A stretch of 64,000 nt of DNA from the NCBI GenBank assembly GCA_030340625.1, contig JAOPHQ010005745.1, positions 1 through 64,000 on the forward strand. Direction: 5' to 3'. Source of the stretch: Merluccius polli. Its lineage: Eukaryota; Chordata; Actinopteri; Gadiformes; Merlucciidae. The notes under the pieces are model-generated. The model worked only from the letters and a program-made list of their open reading frames with translations. It was not told the DNA's origin and did not search any database. A program made the translations under genes and the position numbers. This document shows, one piece after another, positions 43,806 through 55,027 of the stretch; position 1 is the stretch's first letter, and every line of letters starts with the position of its first letter.

Positions 43806-44263
43806 TGGCATATTTTCATATATTTGAGCTACTGTAAAATCACTTTGCTCAATAATTCCTGGATATGGATGGTATATCGGAGGGGTGGGGATACAATTGA
43901 AAAAAAAACAAGATCTGTCACTCCACTTCAAATTAAAAGTCAATACAGGTATTCTACAAAACTTTTAGAATTACCTTTGAAATGTTTACACATTTTTACT
44001 CTTAGATGTGTAGCAATCAGTTATACCATCCACAGCCAGGAATTATTTAGTGATTTTACAGTAGCTCAAATGTAAGAAAATATGCAATCTGGAGGTATAA
44101 ATATATACATTTTATTGTTGAATTTCTCTAAATTGGTTCAGTAAAAATGCTTGATATTAAGTATGCTTGTAGTCTTATGTGTAGAAGTCAAATATACCAT
44201 CCATAGCCAGGAATTATTGAACAAAGTGATTTTACAGTAGCTCAAATATAAGAAAATATGCCA
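43806..44263. repeat. Three ~65-bp copies, one inverted
   Basis: The segment 44194-44263 (ATACCATCCATAGCCAGGAA...) recurs directly at about 44023-44083 and inverted at 43806-43875 with few differences. This makes an inverted repeat with arms of about 70 bp, as in a MITE-like element. Target duplications were not found. Confidence 0.75.
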
Positions 44264-44389
44264 CTTGGAGGTACAAATATGGGACTTATTTTGGCATTTC
44301 TCCACACTGGTGCAATAAAGATACTTGATATTAAGTATGTTTTTCATTCATCATTGGCACATGAATGAAAAACATATCATTGGCACATG

Positions 44390-47300
44390 CCCCTCCCTGA
44401 GCTACTACCTTACTGTGGTGGAGGGGTTTGCGTGTCCCAATGACCCCCAGGAACTCCGTTGTCGGGGGCTTTTATGCCCCTGGTAGGGTCACCCATGGCA
44501 AACAGGTCCGGGGGGAGGGGCCAGACAAAGGGTAGCTCAGAAGACCCCTTATGACGATGAAAATAATTGGTTTCACGTGCCCCTCGCCCGGACGTGGGTC
44601 ACCGGGGCCCCCCCCTGGAGCCAGGCCTGGGGGTGGGGCTCGGGGGCGAGCGCCTGGTGGCCGGGCCTATACCCATGGGAGCCCGAAGTGATGACGTGGG
44701 ACCCCCTTCCCACCGGCTCACCACCAGCAGGAGGGGCCAAAGGGGTCGGGTGCAGTGCGAGCTGGGCGGCGGCTGAAGGCGGAGACCTTGGCGGTCCGAT
44801 CCTCGGCTGCAGAAGCTAGTTCTAGGGACGTGGAATGTCACCTCTCTGGTGGGGAAGGAGCCTGAGCTGGTGCGCGAGATTGAGAAGTTCCGGCTAGATA
44901 TAGTCGGCCTCACCTCGACGCATAGCAAGGGCTCTGGAACCAGTCTTCTCGAGAGGGGTTGGACTCTCTTCCACTCTGGAGTTGCCACTGGTGAGAGGCG
45001 CCGGGCAGGGGTGGCAATACTTATTGCCCCCCAGCTTGGTGCCTGTATGTTAGAGTTCACCCCGGTAGACGAGAGGGTAGCCTCCCTCCGCCTTCGGGTG
45101 GGGGGACGGATCCTGACTGTTGTTTGTGCCTATGGTCCAAACAGCAGTTCAGAGTATCCACCCTTTTTGGACTCCTTGGAGGGGGTGCTGGAAAGTGCTC
45201 CCTCTGGGGATTCCCTCGTTCTGCTGGGGGACTTCAACGCTCACGTTGGCAGTGACAGTGAAACCTGGAGGGGTGTGATTGGGAGGAACGGCCCCCCGAT
45301 CTGAACCCGAGTGGTGTTCAGTTATTGGACTTCTGTGTTCATCACAGATTGTCCATAACGAACACCATGTTCAAGCATAAGGGTGTCCATTTGTGCACTT
45401 GGCACCAGGACACCCTAGGCCGCAGTTCGATGATCGACTTTGTAGTCGTGTCGTCAGACTTGCGGCCGCATGTCTTGGACATTCAGGCGAAGAGAGGGGC
45501 GGAGCTGTCAACTGATCACCACCTGGTGGTGAGTTGGCTGCGATGGTGGGGGAGGATGCCGGTCAGACCTGGCAGACCCAAACGTATTGTGAGGGTCTGC
45601 TGGGAACGTCTGGCAGAGTCTCCTGTCAGAGAGAGCTTCAACTCCCACCTCCGGGAGAGCTTTGACCATGTACAGGGGGAGGCGGGGGAAATTGAGTCCG
45701 AGTGGGCCATGTTCCGCGCCTCCATTGTTAAGGCGGCCGATCGGAGCTGTGGCCGCAAGGTGGTCCCGAACCCGCTGGTGGACACCGTCGGTGTCCACCA
45801 GCGGGTGGACACTGACACCGTCAAACTGAAGAAGGAGTCCAATAGGACCTTTTTGGCCTGTGGGACTCCGGAGGCAGCAGGCAGGTACCGGCAGGCCAAG
45901 CGGAGCGCAGCTGTGGCGGTTACTGAGGCAAAAACCCGGACATGGGAGGAGTTCGGTGAGGCCATGGAGAACGACTTCCGGACGGCTTCGAAGAGGTTCT
46001 GGACCACCATCCAGCGTCTCAGGAGGGGGAAGCAGTGCATCATCAACACTGTGTATGGTGGAGACGGTGCGCTGCTGACCTCAACTCGGGACGTTGTGGA
46101 TCGGTGGAAGGAATACTTCGAAGACCTCCTCAATCCCACCGACGCGCCTTCCGGTAAGGAAGCAGGGCCTGGGGACTTCATGGTTGACAAGACTCTGCAG
46201 CATCGCGTGGACATCGGGGGCAGTGCCTCTGGATTGGCAGACTGGGGTGGTGGTCCCTCTTTTTAAGAAGGGGGACCGGAGGGTGTTTTCCAACTATAGG
46301 GGGATCACACTCCTCAGCCTTCCTGGTAAGGTCTATTCAGGGGTGCTAGAGAGGAGGGTCCGTCGGATAGTCGAACCTCGGATTCAGGAGGAGCAATGTG
46401 GTTTTCGTCCAGGCCGTGGAACAGTGGACCAGCTCTACACCCTCTGCAGGATCCTTGAGGGTGCATGGGAGTTTGCCCAACCAGTCCACATGTGCTTTGT
46501 GGACTTGGAGAAGGCATTCAACCGTGTCCCTCGAGGAGTCCTGTGGGGGGTTCTCCGGGAGTACGGGGTATCGGACCCCCTGATACGGGCTGTCCGTTCC
46601 CTGTATGACCGGTGTCAGAGCTTGGTCCGCATTGCCGGTAATAAGTCGGACTTGTTTCCAGTGAGGGTTGGACTCCGCCAGGGCTGCCCTTTGTCACCGA
46701 TCCTGTTCATAATTTTTATGGACAGGATTTCTAGGCACAGCCAGGGCGTTGAGGGGGTCCGGTTTGGTGACCTCAGGATTGGGTCTCTGCTTTTTGCGGA
46801 TGATGTGGTCCTGTTGGCTTCATCAGACCATGACCTCCAACTCTCGCTGGACCGGTTCGCAGCCGAGTGTAATGCGGCCGGGATGAGAATCAGCACCTCC
46901 AAATCCGAGTCCATGGTCCTCAACCGGAAAAGGGTGGAGTGCACTCTCTGGGTCGGGGATGAGATCCTGCCCCAAGTGGAGGAGTTCAAGTACCTCGGGG
47001 TCTTGTTCACGAGTGAGGGGAGGATGGAGCGGGAGATCGACAGGCGGATCGGTGCGGCGTATAGGGTGAGAAGCTCGGTCATCCAGGAGTAGACCCGCTA
47101 CTCCTCCGCGTTGAGAGGAGCCAGATGAGGTGGCTCGGGCATCTAGTTAGGATGCCTCCCGGACGCCTCCCTGGTGAGGTGTTCAGGGCACGTCCCACTG
47201 GAAGGAGACCCCGGGGAAGACCCAGGACACGCTGGAGAGACTATGTCTCTTGGCTGGCCTGGGAACGCCTTGGGATCCCCCAGGAAGAGCTGGACGAAGT

Positions 47301-47393
47301 AGCTGGAGAAAGGGAAGTCTGGGCTTCCCTGCTTAGGCTGCTGCCCCCGCGACCCGACCCCGGATAAGCGGCAGAAGATGGATGGATGGATGG
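44390..47393 (+). mobile_element. RTE-like LINE, internally deleted
   Basis: The exact 12-bp duplication CATTGGCACATG (44378-44389, 47394-47405) bounds 3004 bp. It starts with a GC-rich 5' region and ends in GATGGATGGATGG. The type is common in teleosts. I place it in or near the RTE group from the reverse transcriptase style, but the clade is uncertain. Confidence 0.85.
44808..47367 (+). pseudogene. RTE-like LINE ORF: endonuclease and reverse transcriptase, broken
   Basis: The endonuclease begins at about 44815 (LGTWNVTSLVGKEPELV) and shows GDFNAHVGSD. A one-base frameshift lies at about 45299, after which STDHHLVVSW gives the last endonuclease motif. A second frame change with apparent loss of sequence is near 46170-46210. 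Reverse transcriptase then runs from VVVPLFKKGDRR through VDLEKAFNRVP, GLRQGCPLSP and LLFADDVVLLAS (about 46795). A deletion after RRIGAAY removes the thumb-side region and leads to a TAG at about 47090. A C-terminal piece remains at 47125-47367 (MRWLGHLVRMPP, RPRGRPRTRWRDYV). Not functional. Confidence 0.85.
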
Positions 47394-47405
47394 CATTGGC
47401 ACATG

Positions 47406-47997
47406 AAACACTTTAATGCAACATATTTTATTTTAAATGTAGGTTTGAATTATAGCTTACTGTTCTTAATACCTTTATTTTGAAAACCGGAAGTGAATAC
47501 GCTGTTTCTCCGCATTTACCATAATGCTGAGAATACCTGTGCACTCGAAATTTAAGTGCGGCTGGTTTGACCACGGAGATCGGAGTAACGGCTGGCTTGA
47601 CTGCAGTTTTTAAAGAATGGCTTACATTTTATTCAACAGAGATGTTCATTACATAACATAGTATTCATAATTACACCATGCCTTAATAGAGACTAGATTC
47701 TATGATTAGGCCTATCGATTTCACTGTCCATTCTATGCCCATTATCACTAAGAGCGCACTTTTATTTATATATTTATTTTTTGATCAACCAATCACATCT
47801 TCTAAAAGAATGTGTCATACCTAGCAACGGGGTCAACCACACCTCCTCACTAAGATAAATGTTTCTGTCCCTTCCTTGCTCAGAGTTGCTTCAAGAGTTG
47901 TTTCTTGAATCACTCCTAAGCTAGGACTCCTTGCTAGAATGTTTTAGGCTAAGTTAGGAGCTCTCTGGAGTACGCTCAGAATCTTTATGAATATGGC
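47406..47997. other. No gene recognised
   Basis: AT-rich flank of the RTE-like LINE. No gene or repeat that I can name. Confidence 0.4.
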
Positions 47998-48510
47998 CCC
48001 TAGTGTATAGGGAGAACAGAAGTGGTCCTAATACTGAGCCTTGGGGGACGCCGGTCAACGGAGCAGGGTTCGGACAAGGAGCCATTCCATGTGACCTAAT
48101 AGGTGCGGTTCATCAGGTAAGGATGTGAACCAGGATAGCGCAGAGTCAGTGATGCTGAGTTCTGTGAGGGTGGCGAGGAGTATCTGGTGGTTCACGGTGT
48201 CGAACGCCGCAGACAGATCGAAGAGAAAGAGAACCAATGAGAGGGACGAGGCTCTGGTGGCACGGAGGGACTCGCGAGGAGGGCTGTCTCAGTTGAGTGT
48301 GCAGTATGGAAACCTGACTGATGAGGATCAAGCAGGTTGTTATGTGAGAGATAGGAGGACAGTTGTTTAGAGACGTTCCAGAGTTTTAGAAAGGAACGAG
48401 AGAAGGGATTACCGGTCTGTAGTTCTGGATGTCAGCAGTGTCGAGGGTAGTTTTCTTGAGGAGTGGCTTGACTTTAGCAATCTTGAAGGATGCTGGAAGC
48501 ATCCTTCAAG
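47998..48510 (-). pseudogene. L2-type LINE reverse transcriptase fragment
   Basis: On the minus strand PASFKIAKVKPLLKK and IQNYRPV (about 48390-48500) and LFDLSAAFDTVNHQILL (about 48180-48235) are reverse transcriptase motifs of the L2/Rex1 kind, in different frames. It is a short truncated relic. Confidence 0.75.
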
Positions 48511-48849
48511 CAGCAAGATTACATGCAGCTCCTTCTTCACAAATGTTTTGCAGCAGAAATTGTTAAATTGAAAGCCCAATACACATGAATGGCAAAAGTG
48601 ACATAATTTGTCCTAGGAAGAATGACATTGTGGCTATCTGAAATGACAATTGTGGATAAGAAGAATGTCATTGTGAATATCTGAAATGTTATTTTTGACT
48701 AGCAATAATTGAATTACAAATATTTGCAACACATATCAAGCCTAGCTATTAAATGTTAAAACGGCTTGCCATAGACGAGACACATTTTTCGATCAACTTG
48801 TTGAATAAATATAACTCAATATTGTTCAACTGGTGTACATATTACACAT

Positions 48850-49486
48850 ATGTTGTAAAATAAGCGCAGAGAAAAGTAAGATCCTGGTCAACAGCCACAA
48901 CCACTTACCACCACCATACATCACAATGAATGGACAAATGCTGGAGGACGTAAAGGACTTTAAATATCTCGGGTCCTTTGTGAGCGCAGATAGAAACTCA
49001 ACAAAAGAGATCAAAACGAGAATCGGCATAGTAACATCAGCCATGACAAGACTGGCCAGTATCTGGAAAAGCAACACCATCAGCTTCCGGGTGAAGGTCA
49101 GACTTTACAAATCACTTGTTCTTTCCACCCTACTCTATGGTTGTGAGAGCTGTTGTTAGACACCTAGTTACAACCCATGCTGGTGAACAGGAACCTCTAC
49201 TCTCAACAGTTAAACGTCGGAAACTGACCTGGTACGGTCACGTCACAAGGCACACCTCCCTGTCAAAGACCATCCTGCAGGGGACAGTAGAGGGGAAGCG
49301 GAGAAGAGGCAGGCAGAGAAAGGCCTGGATGGATAACATCAAAGAATGGACTGGCTGCAGCTTCCAGACCCTGCTACGAATAGCAGAAGATCACGAGCGC
49401 TGGAGATCCCTGACTGCCCAAGCAACCACCATGACACCCCTACGGCCCCCTAGGCCATGGGATGAGTGAGTGAGTGAGTGTAAAAT
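48850..49486 (+). pseudogene. 5'-truncated LINE tail with (GAGT)n end
   Basis: The first frame gives SAEKSKILVNS, then VKDFKYLGSFVSAD and STLLYGCESCC, the end of a reverse transcriptase. After a frame break at about 49158 the tail continues with KLTWYGHVTRH and RRGRQRKAWMDNIKEW, a common LINE C terminus. The end is GAGTGAGTGAGTG. It is a different family from the RTE-like LINE at 44390. Confidence 0.75.
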
Positions 49487-52267
49487 AAACGTTGAACATT
49501 TGAACAATGTCACGTTAAGGACGTAACCCATATTCAACCAACTCCAATTCAGCCATTTGTTAAATCAATATAACTTGATATGTGCCAATTATGTACATAT
49601 TATTCATATATTGTAAAATAAATGTACAACAAACTATTTAAAAGCTGTCTGAACAACGTCATGTCAGTTCGTCTTATTCGACGAACTCCAATTGTATGTT
49701 TAATCAATATCACTTGGTTATGTGGAAATTATATATTTCAGTTGTACAGTAAAATAAATGCACCACCAAACATTTAGTCAGGTCAAGGTACAGACGTTAA
49801 ATGGATGTTACGTTATGACGCAACCTATATTCGACCCATTCGGCAAAATGTTAGTTTTGTGTTAAATGTTAATCACAATGTCAGCCCCCATATCAGCCCC
49901 CAGTATACACAGGTTTGTGCTTAAATTTTTTATACAAGTGTTTCAAAAGCATTTCTCGAATTCACCAAAATCCTTGTGTTTAGAATTTTCTCTTAGGTAC
50001 GCACAAAATCTACAAGTGGTCTTCTAGACTTGTTGTATAAGTCACGTAGGGTTGGCCAAAGCAAAAAAACAACGTTGTTTGGCCAAATGATTCTTTTTCC
50101 AGTTTACGTTGGTCAGCATTTTTTACATAGCGCTGAGTTGCCTGCTCAATCACTTGGGAGGTTTGCAGCATTTGTAAGACCGTCTTGTTGTGGCCTTCTT
50201 TGCCTCATACAAAGACAACACACTTTCTTTGTCTGACAGCAGCAATGTGCACTGGTCATACTTTCTGTAAAGCAATCTCTGGCCTGGGTTACACTTATCA
50301 TTTCAATGTGACTTTTGTGATCGGATATGCCAGATCAGAACACAGGTCTGACATCCACACTTGACACTTGGATGCAAACCTGGCTGGATCTGTGTTCGGA
50401 TCACTTTTCCGCAAAAATACTTCCTGGTAAAATAAATCTGCTGATATTGCGCAGGGTAGAAGAGAAGCCCTTCTGTTGTGCTTGCTGTTTAAAATGGTAT
50501 GTAGTGGTAGGGCCCGCACCACCAGACACACATACATTGTTGAGGAGAGCGCAGCGGAGGCCAGCGCTCAATGCATGCATTACATTACTGTGTGCAATTT
50601 TGGTTCCAGTTTAGCTTGGGCAGTGGCCTCTGACCATAACGCCAACGGTTATTGAGTCTTGGTTAATCCCCACGACTTAAGTCATTTTGAATAGTAGCCT
50701 ATGCATACCATGCATACCAGGAGAAAGAGCATACTCTTTATATGGTGTTGTGGGTAGAGTAGAGGTGTGTCTAGAAGTTGAAAGCCAATCATCTTCTTCT
50801 GGAACATACCTTTTCTAAACTCTGCTGCAATAAAACATGAAAGATAGGGATTATCGCTAATGTCTATTTGAAAGATTCATCACGTATGTACATTTTTGCT
50901 GATGGTTGTCATGGTATAAAAACAAAACAAAAAAACATAATCCAGATCACACTATTATTCATGTTGTATCAGGAGCATTGAGAAGTTAGACATTACTGTC
51001 TTAATTACTCACCTAAACTTCCGCCCATGTGAGCCACTGCACATGCAATGTGGTGGATCAACTACAGAGCAACTACTTAAGATGGTTAGCCCATCTGGTG
51101 TCTGCACCTTGAATACTCCACTGGCCATTGGGTGATCATCTGCACAGTCTAAAGTTCGTAGTGACAGCAAACAGTATATAAGTGATGTGACATACGGCAC
51201 GTTAACTGCAGAGTATCCATAACAAGCTAATCTTTAGTGCTACTAAATACTGAATTCACATTGACCTTTTCTGGCTACACATTATAATTAACAGATATGT
51301 AGATGTAAATGCTAGGGGTGAAACGGTACGTGAATGCATATTGAACCGTATGGTAGGCTTACGGTACGGAACCATGCAGAATTGTCCGTGGTGCACGGAT
51401 CGGTACCCACTGCGAACCAAATACAGTAATCAGTTATTGTAGAGTAAAAAAACCAAACAAGACTAGGTCAAAACCTAGTATGTGGCTGAACCGTGAATCC
51501 GTCCTTTGCGCTTGACAGTTTCAGAATGAACGGCAGTTAATAAACAGAGCGCTTGTAAACGCACAAGGTATGTAATCTGTAATTTCCACGCCTCCCATTA
51601 ATTGTGTGTGTAAGCAGCCATGCAATGCATTCTGGTAGCATGGCGTTGAATTTCAAGAGATTGGGCAGGTGTTGGCGTGCTCCTCATTTGCATGAAGTTC
51701 TCATCTACTTCGGGCATCCGGCAATATTCGCCGCCTCTGGAAACTCCTGATGTTAAAATGAACCGTTGTTGATCTAAAAAACGTCTGAAAAACGTTTAAA
51801 TGAACCATTGTCGATCTAAAATGAAGACAGATTCAGCAAAATGTTTCAGAAACACATTTTAGTGTACTATTTAGCTGTTAAATGAGATCGTTGGCAACCG
51901 CCATGTTTGTCTGGTTTGAAATCCAAAATCAGACAGCCCACAACTGAAAGCATTCAGCCAATCAGGTGCAGCCAGGAAGTGTTTGCGCGGGCTCTTGCCT
52001 GTCCAATGGGGAAACAACAACAAGCACGTCATCACTCACTCCGACCAATGGTGCAACTCTGTCACTCAGTCACTTATTTTCACTTAGTGACAGAGTGTTA
52101 CGGTTATAGGGCTGGCCTGCCAGTCCAGCCAAAAAGAGATCGAAAAAAATATGTATAGACATAAACCAATGGCGTATATACCGGAATTAACAAGGGCAAA
52201 TTTCCACATGAAGTTAAGTGACGCGCACAGATTCTGAAGTGCAGTCAAGGCTTGATACACGGTTTAA
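49487..52267. other. Long stretch without a recognised gene
   Basis: I see no convincing reading frame. At 51317 TAGGGGTGAAACGGTACG resembles a hAT end, with GGTACGGAACC motifs after it, but no matching second end. The rest is AT-rich unique-looking sequence. Confidence 0.35.
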
Positions 52268-52661
52268 AGGGGGGGGGTCTTATGCAAAACGGCTTATTCC
52301 TGGCCCTTCCACATGTTACCATTGACTTTAGTAGCCGAGAAAATGTCAAATCTGGAAGTCGCCTCCTTTTTCTGTAGTTTAATTGTTCAAAAAACCCTCG
52401 ATAAAACAGGCTGTTTCGAAAAAGCCCCAAGTTAGTCTTCATAAAGGGCCGTCATTTGCATAATCCAACCCTCTCAGGTGAATAACCACGGCCATTTTCT
52501 CCGTCTCAAAATGCTCCTGCAGCGTCGCAAGACATTAGTTTGGAGCTACAACGACAACATGTCTAACAGATCCCAACACATCAGTTGTTATTTTGTAATG
52601 CAGGCAGGAACACAGATCCCTGCATACTCTCCAGACATGCGGACATGCAAGGACAGAGAGG

Positions 52662-52841
52662 ATGAACTATAACGGCAATGTCCCGGCTACAGTTAGCTCA
52701 TATTTGTATGTGTGTGATCATCACTTCACGTTGGACTGCTTCAGCAATGAGGGCCAGTTCACAGCAGGATTCGCACCTAAATTGAAGCTTAAAGATGGAG
52801 CAGTTCCCACTGTACGTGACTGGTCTGCAAACTTGGAATCT
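52662..52841 (+). pseudogene. THAP-domain exon (C-terminal half of the domain)
   Basis: The frame shows YVCDHHFTLDCF, where C-x2-H supplies the last two zinc ligands of a THAP finger, then GQFTAGFAPKLKLKDGAVPT with the AVPT signature of the domain. The exon ends at GAATCT/GTAAGT (52841/52842), a strong splice donor. The N-terminal half with the first two cysteines is not readable upstream (52480-52660), which suggests a frameshift or decay. THAP fingers bind DNA and in P and Kolobok elements recognise the transposon ends. No further exon was found. Confidence 0.75.
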
Positions 52842-53720
52842 GTAAGTATCACCATGTTTTGATATTAAGTTACTCTAGCTAGTATATTGCACTGCTGGTT
52901 AGCTAACGCGCTAGCGGGGCTAGCTACTGGCTTGTTGGGTGTGGAATAATTAAGACAACTAAAGCTGGACTCAGGACACATCTTTAAGTTATTTTTTGGA
53001 GTCAGGACTCATCTTAAAGTTATTTGTTTGGACCAGTGACTGTTTTATAAGTCTGTCCAACATGTCTGGCTTCAGTAATGATGCTCTAAATGATTAGGGG
53101 AGCTTTTGAATGCATGTTATGTGGTGAGTGATAGGGCTCTTCATTTCTACAAGGTGGAGACACGTGTAGAGATGGAACTGCTTCAGGAGTCATACTGTTT
53201 AGGAAATAATTGTCTATAACTTTTCAAAGACATTATGAACATGTGGGAGCACCAGATACAGTTATAATACTTCATATTCTTGATGATGGGCTACATGCAG
53301 TACAGCTAAAAAGTAGAGAAGTACTTGTCTAAAAGTAAGTCACAACACGTTTTGTATGCTATTCATTTGTTTACAATGTAATTTCTGCTGACATGTGAAA
53401 TGCATAAGACCCGAATGCAAACACTTCTTGTTCTCATCTTTATTGTCATGCACAGTATTATCCAAAGTCATACATAGGCCAAACCACTGGTTATGATTAT
53501 TAGAGAAATCATGTCATGCATTGAAAAACGTATACAATTCTTACTTGGCCATTCGCCTATGCCGTAAACGCCCATAGTCTGCTCTAAAGTGGTTGCATGA
53601 CATCTCTAGGACAAAGTCGTCCAAACAGATTGTTGAAACCCCTATGGTCCATCATACATATCGGTGGTTGTTGGAGGGCATTCATAAGTCGAACTACCTA
53701 TATAGTGAGAAGCAGCAAGT

Positions 53721-53864
53721 CTATAGGGATTTGCCCAACTTCATAAGAACTACATTGATTACATGGAAACAATGTATTTTATCAATAGTCACCGTTTGGA
53801 TCTCCCGGCAGCACACGTTTTCTCTTTCAGTTGGCATTGTGGCACAATTGCCACAAGTGCAGAC
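53721..53864 (-). pseudogene. P2X7 intracellular-domain-like exon (zinc-binding Cys cluster)
   Basis: On the minus strand the frame reads VCTCGNCATMPTEREN, then VCCREIQ and DKIHC, and ends in TAG at 53721-53723. The CxCxxC...CC spacing with a following HC matches the zinc-binding cytoplasmic (ballast) domain of P2X7 and of related stand-alone proteins. It lacks any P2X channel part. Further downstream (53590-53700) a HRGF segment in the same order as the family is interrupted by stops. Exon limits are not certain because a tandem repeat adjoins the 5' side. Confidence 0.65.
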
Positions 53865-53871
53865 AATGTAG

Positions 53872-54014
53872 ACTCAATATGACTACAGTACACCTACCAC
53901 TGTAATGTCGACTCAATATGAGTAAAGTACACCTACCACTGTAATGTAGACTCAAAATGACTACAGTACACCTACCACTGTAATGTAGACTCTATGACTA
54001 CAGTACACCTACCA
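53872..54014. repeat. ~40-bp tandem repeat
   Basis: About three and a half copies of a unit with ACTACAGTACACCTACCACT and GTAATGTAGACTCA. It lies between the two P2X7-like exons and may mark an expanded intron sequence. Confidence 0.85.
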
Positions 54015-54324
54015 ATAGGCCATACATCATAACGATCTACATTCTGGCAAGATGTGGACTGACAAGTACAGGTCCTCTATTATATGCAACGTTTGATTAT
54101 TTTTGCTGCGCTGTTTTGATGTGAATATGTTGCATCCAATAATATATTGGCCAGCAAGCTCTACAAAATTGTCAATCCTAGCTTGTCTGCAAGTTGTAGC
54201 TAGTAAGCTTATGGACATGAGACATAAACAGTCCGGCTACGGTAGAGAGCATCGCTCACAAACACACAAACACAAGGCACAAAAACAATATCATACGGAA
54301 TTGTTACCACTGAGAAACGTTCTG

Positions 54325-54432
54325 CTAGATTCTCCTAATTTGTGGAACCGCCTCAGCTGACTCTTCCCATTCTGGGTCAGACTCCGGCTCAAACATGTAA
54401 GGTCTCACTGTTGGTTCTGGGGCAGCCGCCAT
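54325..54432 (-). pseudogene. First exon of the P2X7-domain-like gene
   Basis: On the minus strand an ATG at 54432 opens MAAAPEPTVRPYMFEPESD, then an acidic stretch, and a TAG ends it after 35 codons. Short acidic N termini with a YMFEPESD-like motif precede the Cys domain in teleost proteins of this type, as I recall; this is not verified. The stop at 54325-54327 implies decay or a splice site just before it. Confidence 0.5.
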
Positions 54433-54507
54433 GATTACAGTAAATGACGCGTCAAGCTTGTTTACCTTGAGCAGCATGGGAGTTCTGCTCTCCGCCTCCC
54501 AAACCTT

Positions 54508-54604
54508 CTAATGAGGCGGCCAATCAGAGCAGAGCTCATTACCATACATCCCACCTCTAATGAGGCGGCCAATCAGAGCACAGCTCATTACCATACATCC
54601 CACG
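54508..54604 (-). promoter_or_regulatory. Doubled 49-bp unit with CCAAT boxes
   Basis: Two copies of CTAATGAGGCGGCCAATCAG... lie 49 bases apart, each with GGCCAATCAGAG. They stand 75-170 bases upstream of the ATG at 54432, between it and the right end of the element, so they may be its promoter. Confidence 0.5.
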
Positions 54605-54767
54605 CCCCAGAAAACAGCCTGTTCTTCAGAGCGGAGAAAATGAGCGGCAGACACATACACTACAGAAGCTGGATTTAGGAGTTTTTAATGTATACACTTC
54701 ACTAACGTATTGTAAAGACCCCATGGAACAGTTTTAAATAGCCCAAAAAGAGCATAATACCCCCCCT

Positions 54768-55019
54768 TTAACACCATGTGTGTTGCTAGGTCGGGCGCTG
54801 TGTTCTCCAGCACAGCAAGTTTAAAACACACAATCAGCTACGGCACACAAAATTCTAGCTTGTTGAAAATAATGTAAACTTTGAAGCGAGACCCCTCTGC
54901 GGCAAACTGCCGCAAGGTCGGGTGCCTTCCCTATCTGAAATTGCTGCGGCGCTTTCTCCATAGATAAACCATGGGGTGGCACTCACACAACCACACATGG
55001 ACACATGCACACATGCACA
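54768..55019. other. No gene; CA/ATGCACAC simple sequence at the right
   Basis: The last 60 bases are ACACATGC-type simple repeats. On the minus strand they form the 3' tail of the L2-D LINE. Confidence 0.5.
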
Positions 55020-55027
55020 CACACAGT

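Larger units (their letters stand above)
52268..54767. mobile_element. Kolobok-like DNA transposon (TTAA target) with two cargo-like gene remnants
   Basis: The ends AGGGGGGGGGTCTTATGC (left) and AGGGGGGGTATTATGC (right, reading inward) are inverted, and TTAA lies directly outside both (52264-52267, 54768-54771). The size is 2500 bp. A THAP-domain exon on the plus strand fits the Kolobok group, whose elements use TTAA targets and encode THAP proteins. The catalytic transposase is not recognisable. On the minus strand are exons of a second, P2X7-intracellular-domain-like gene, so the two genes point toward each other. Confidence 0.7.

Noticed and set aside
44567..44819. Two GC-rich overlapping frames
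   Set aside because: They are the GC-rich 5' region of the RTE-like LINE with no domain.
51317..51440. hAT element with TAGGGGTGAAACGGTACG end
   Set aside because: The second end was not found in the window.
53593..53871. Plus-strand 92-codon frame in the Kolobok-like element
   Set aside because: It is antisense to the P2X7-domain-like exon, which has a recognisable Cys cluster.
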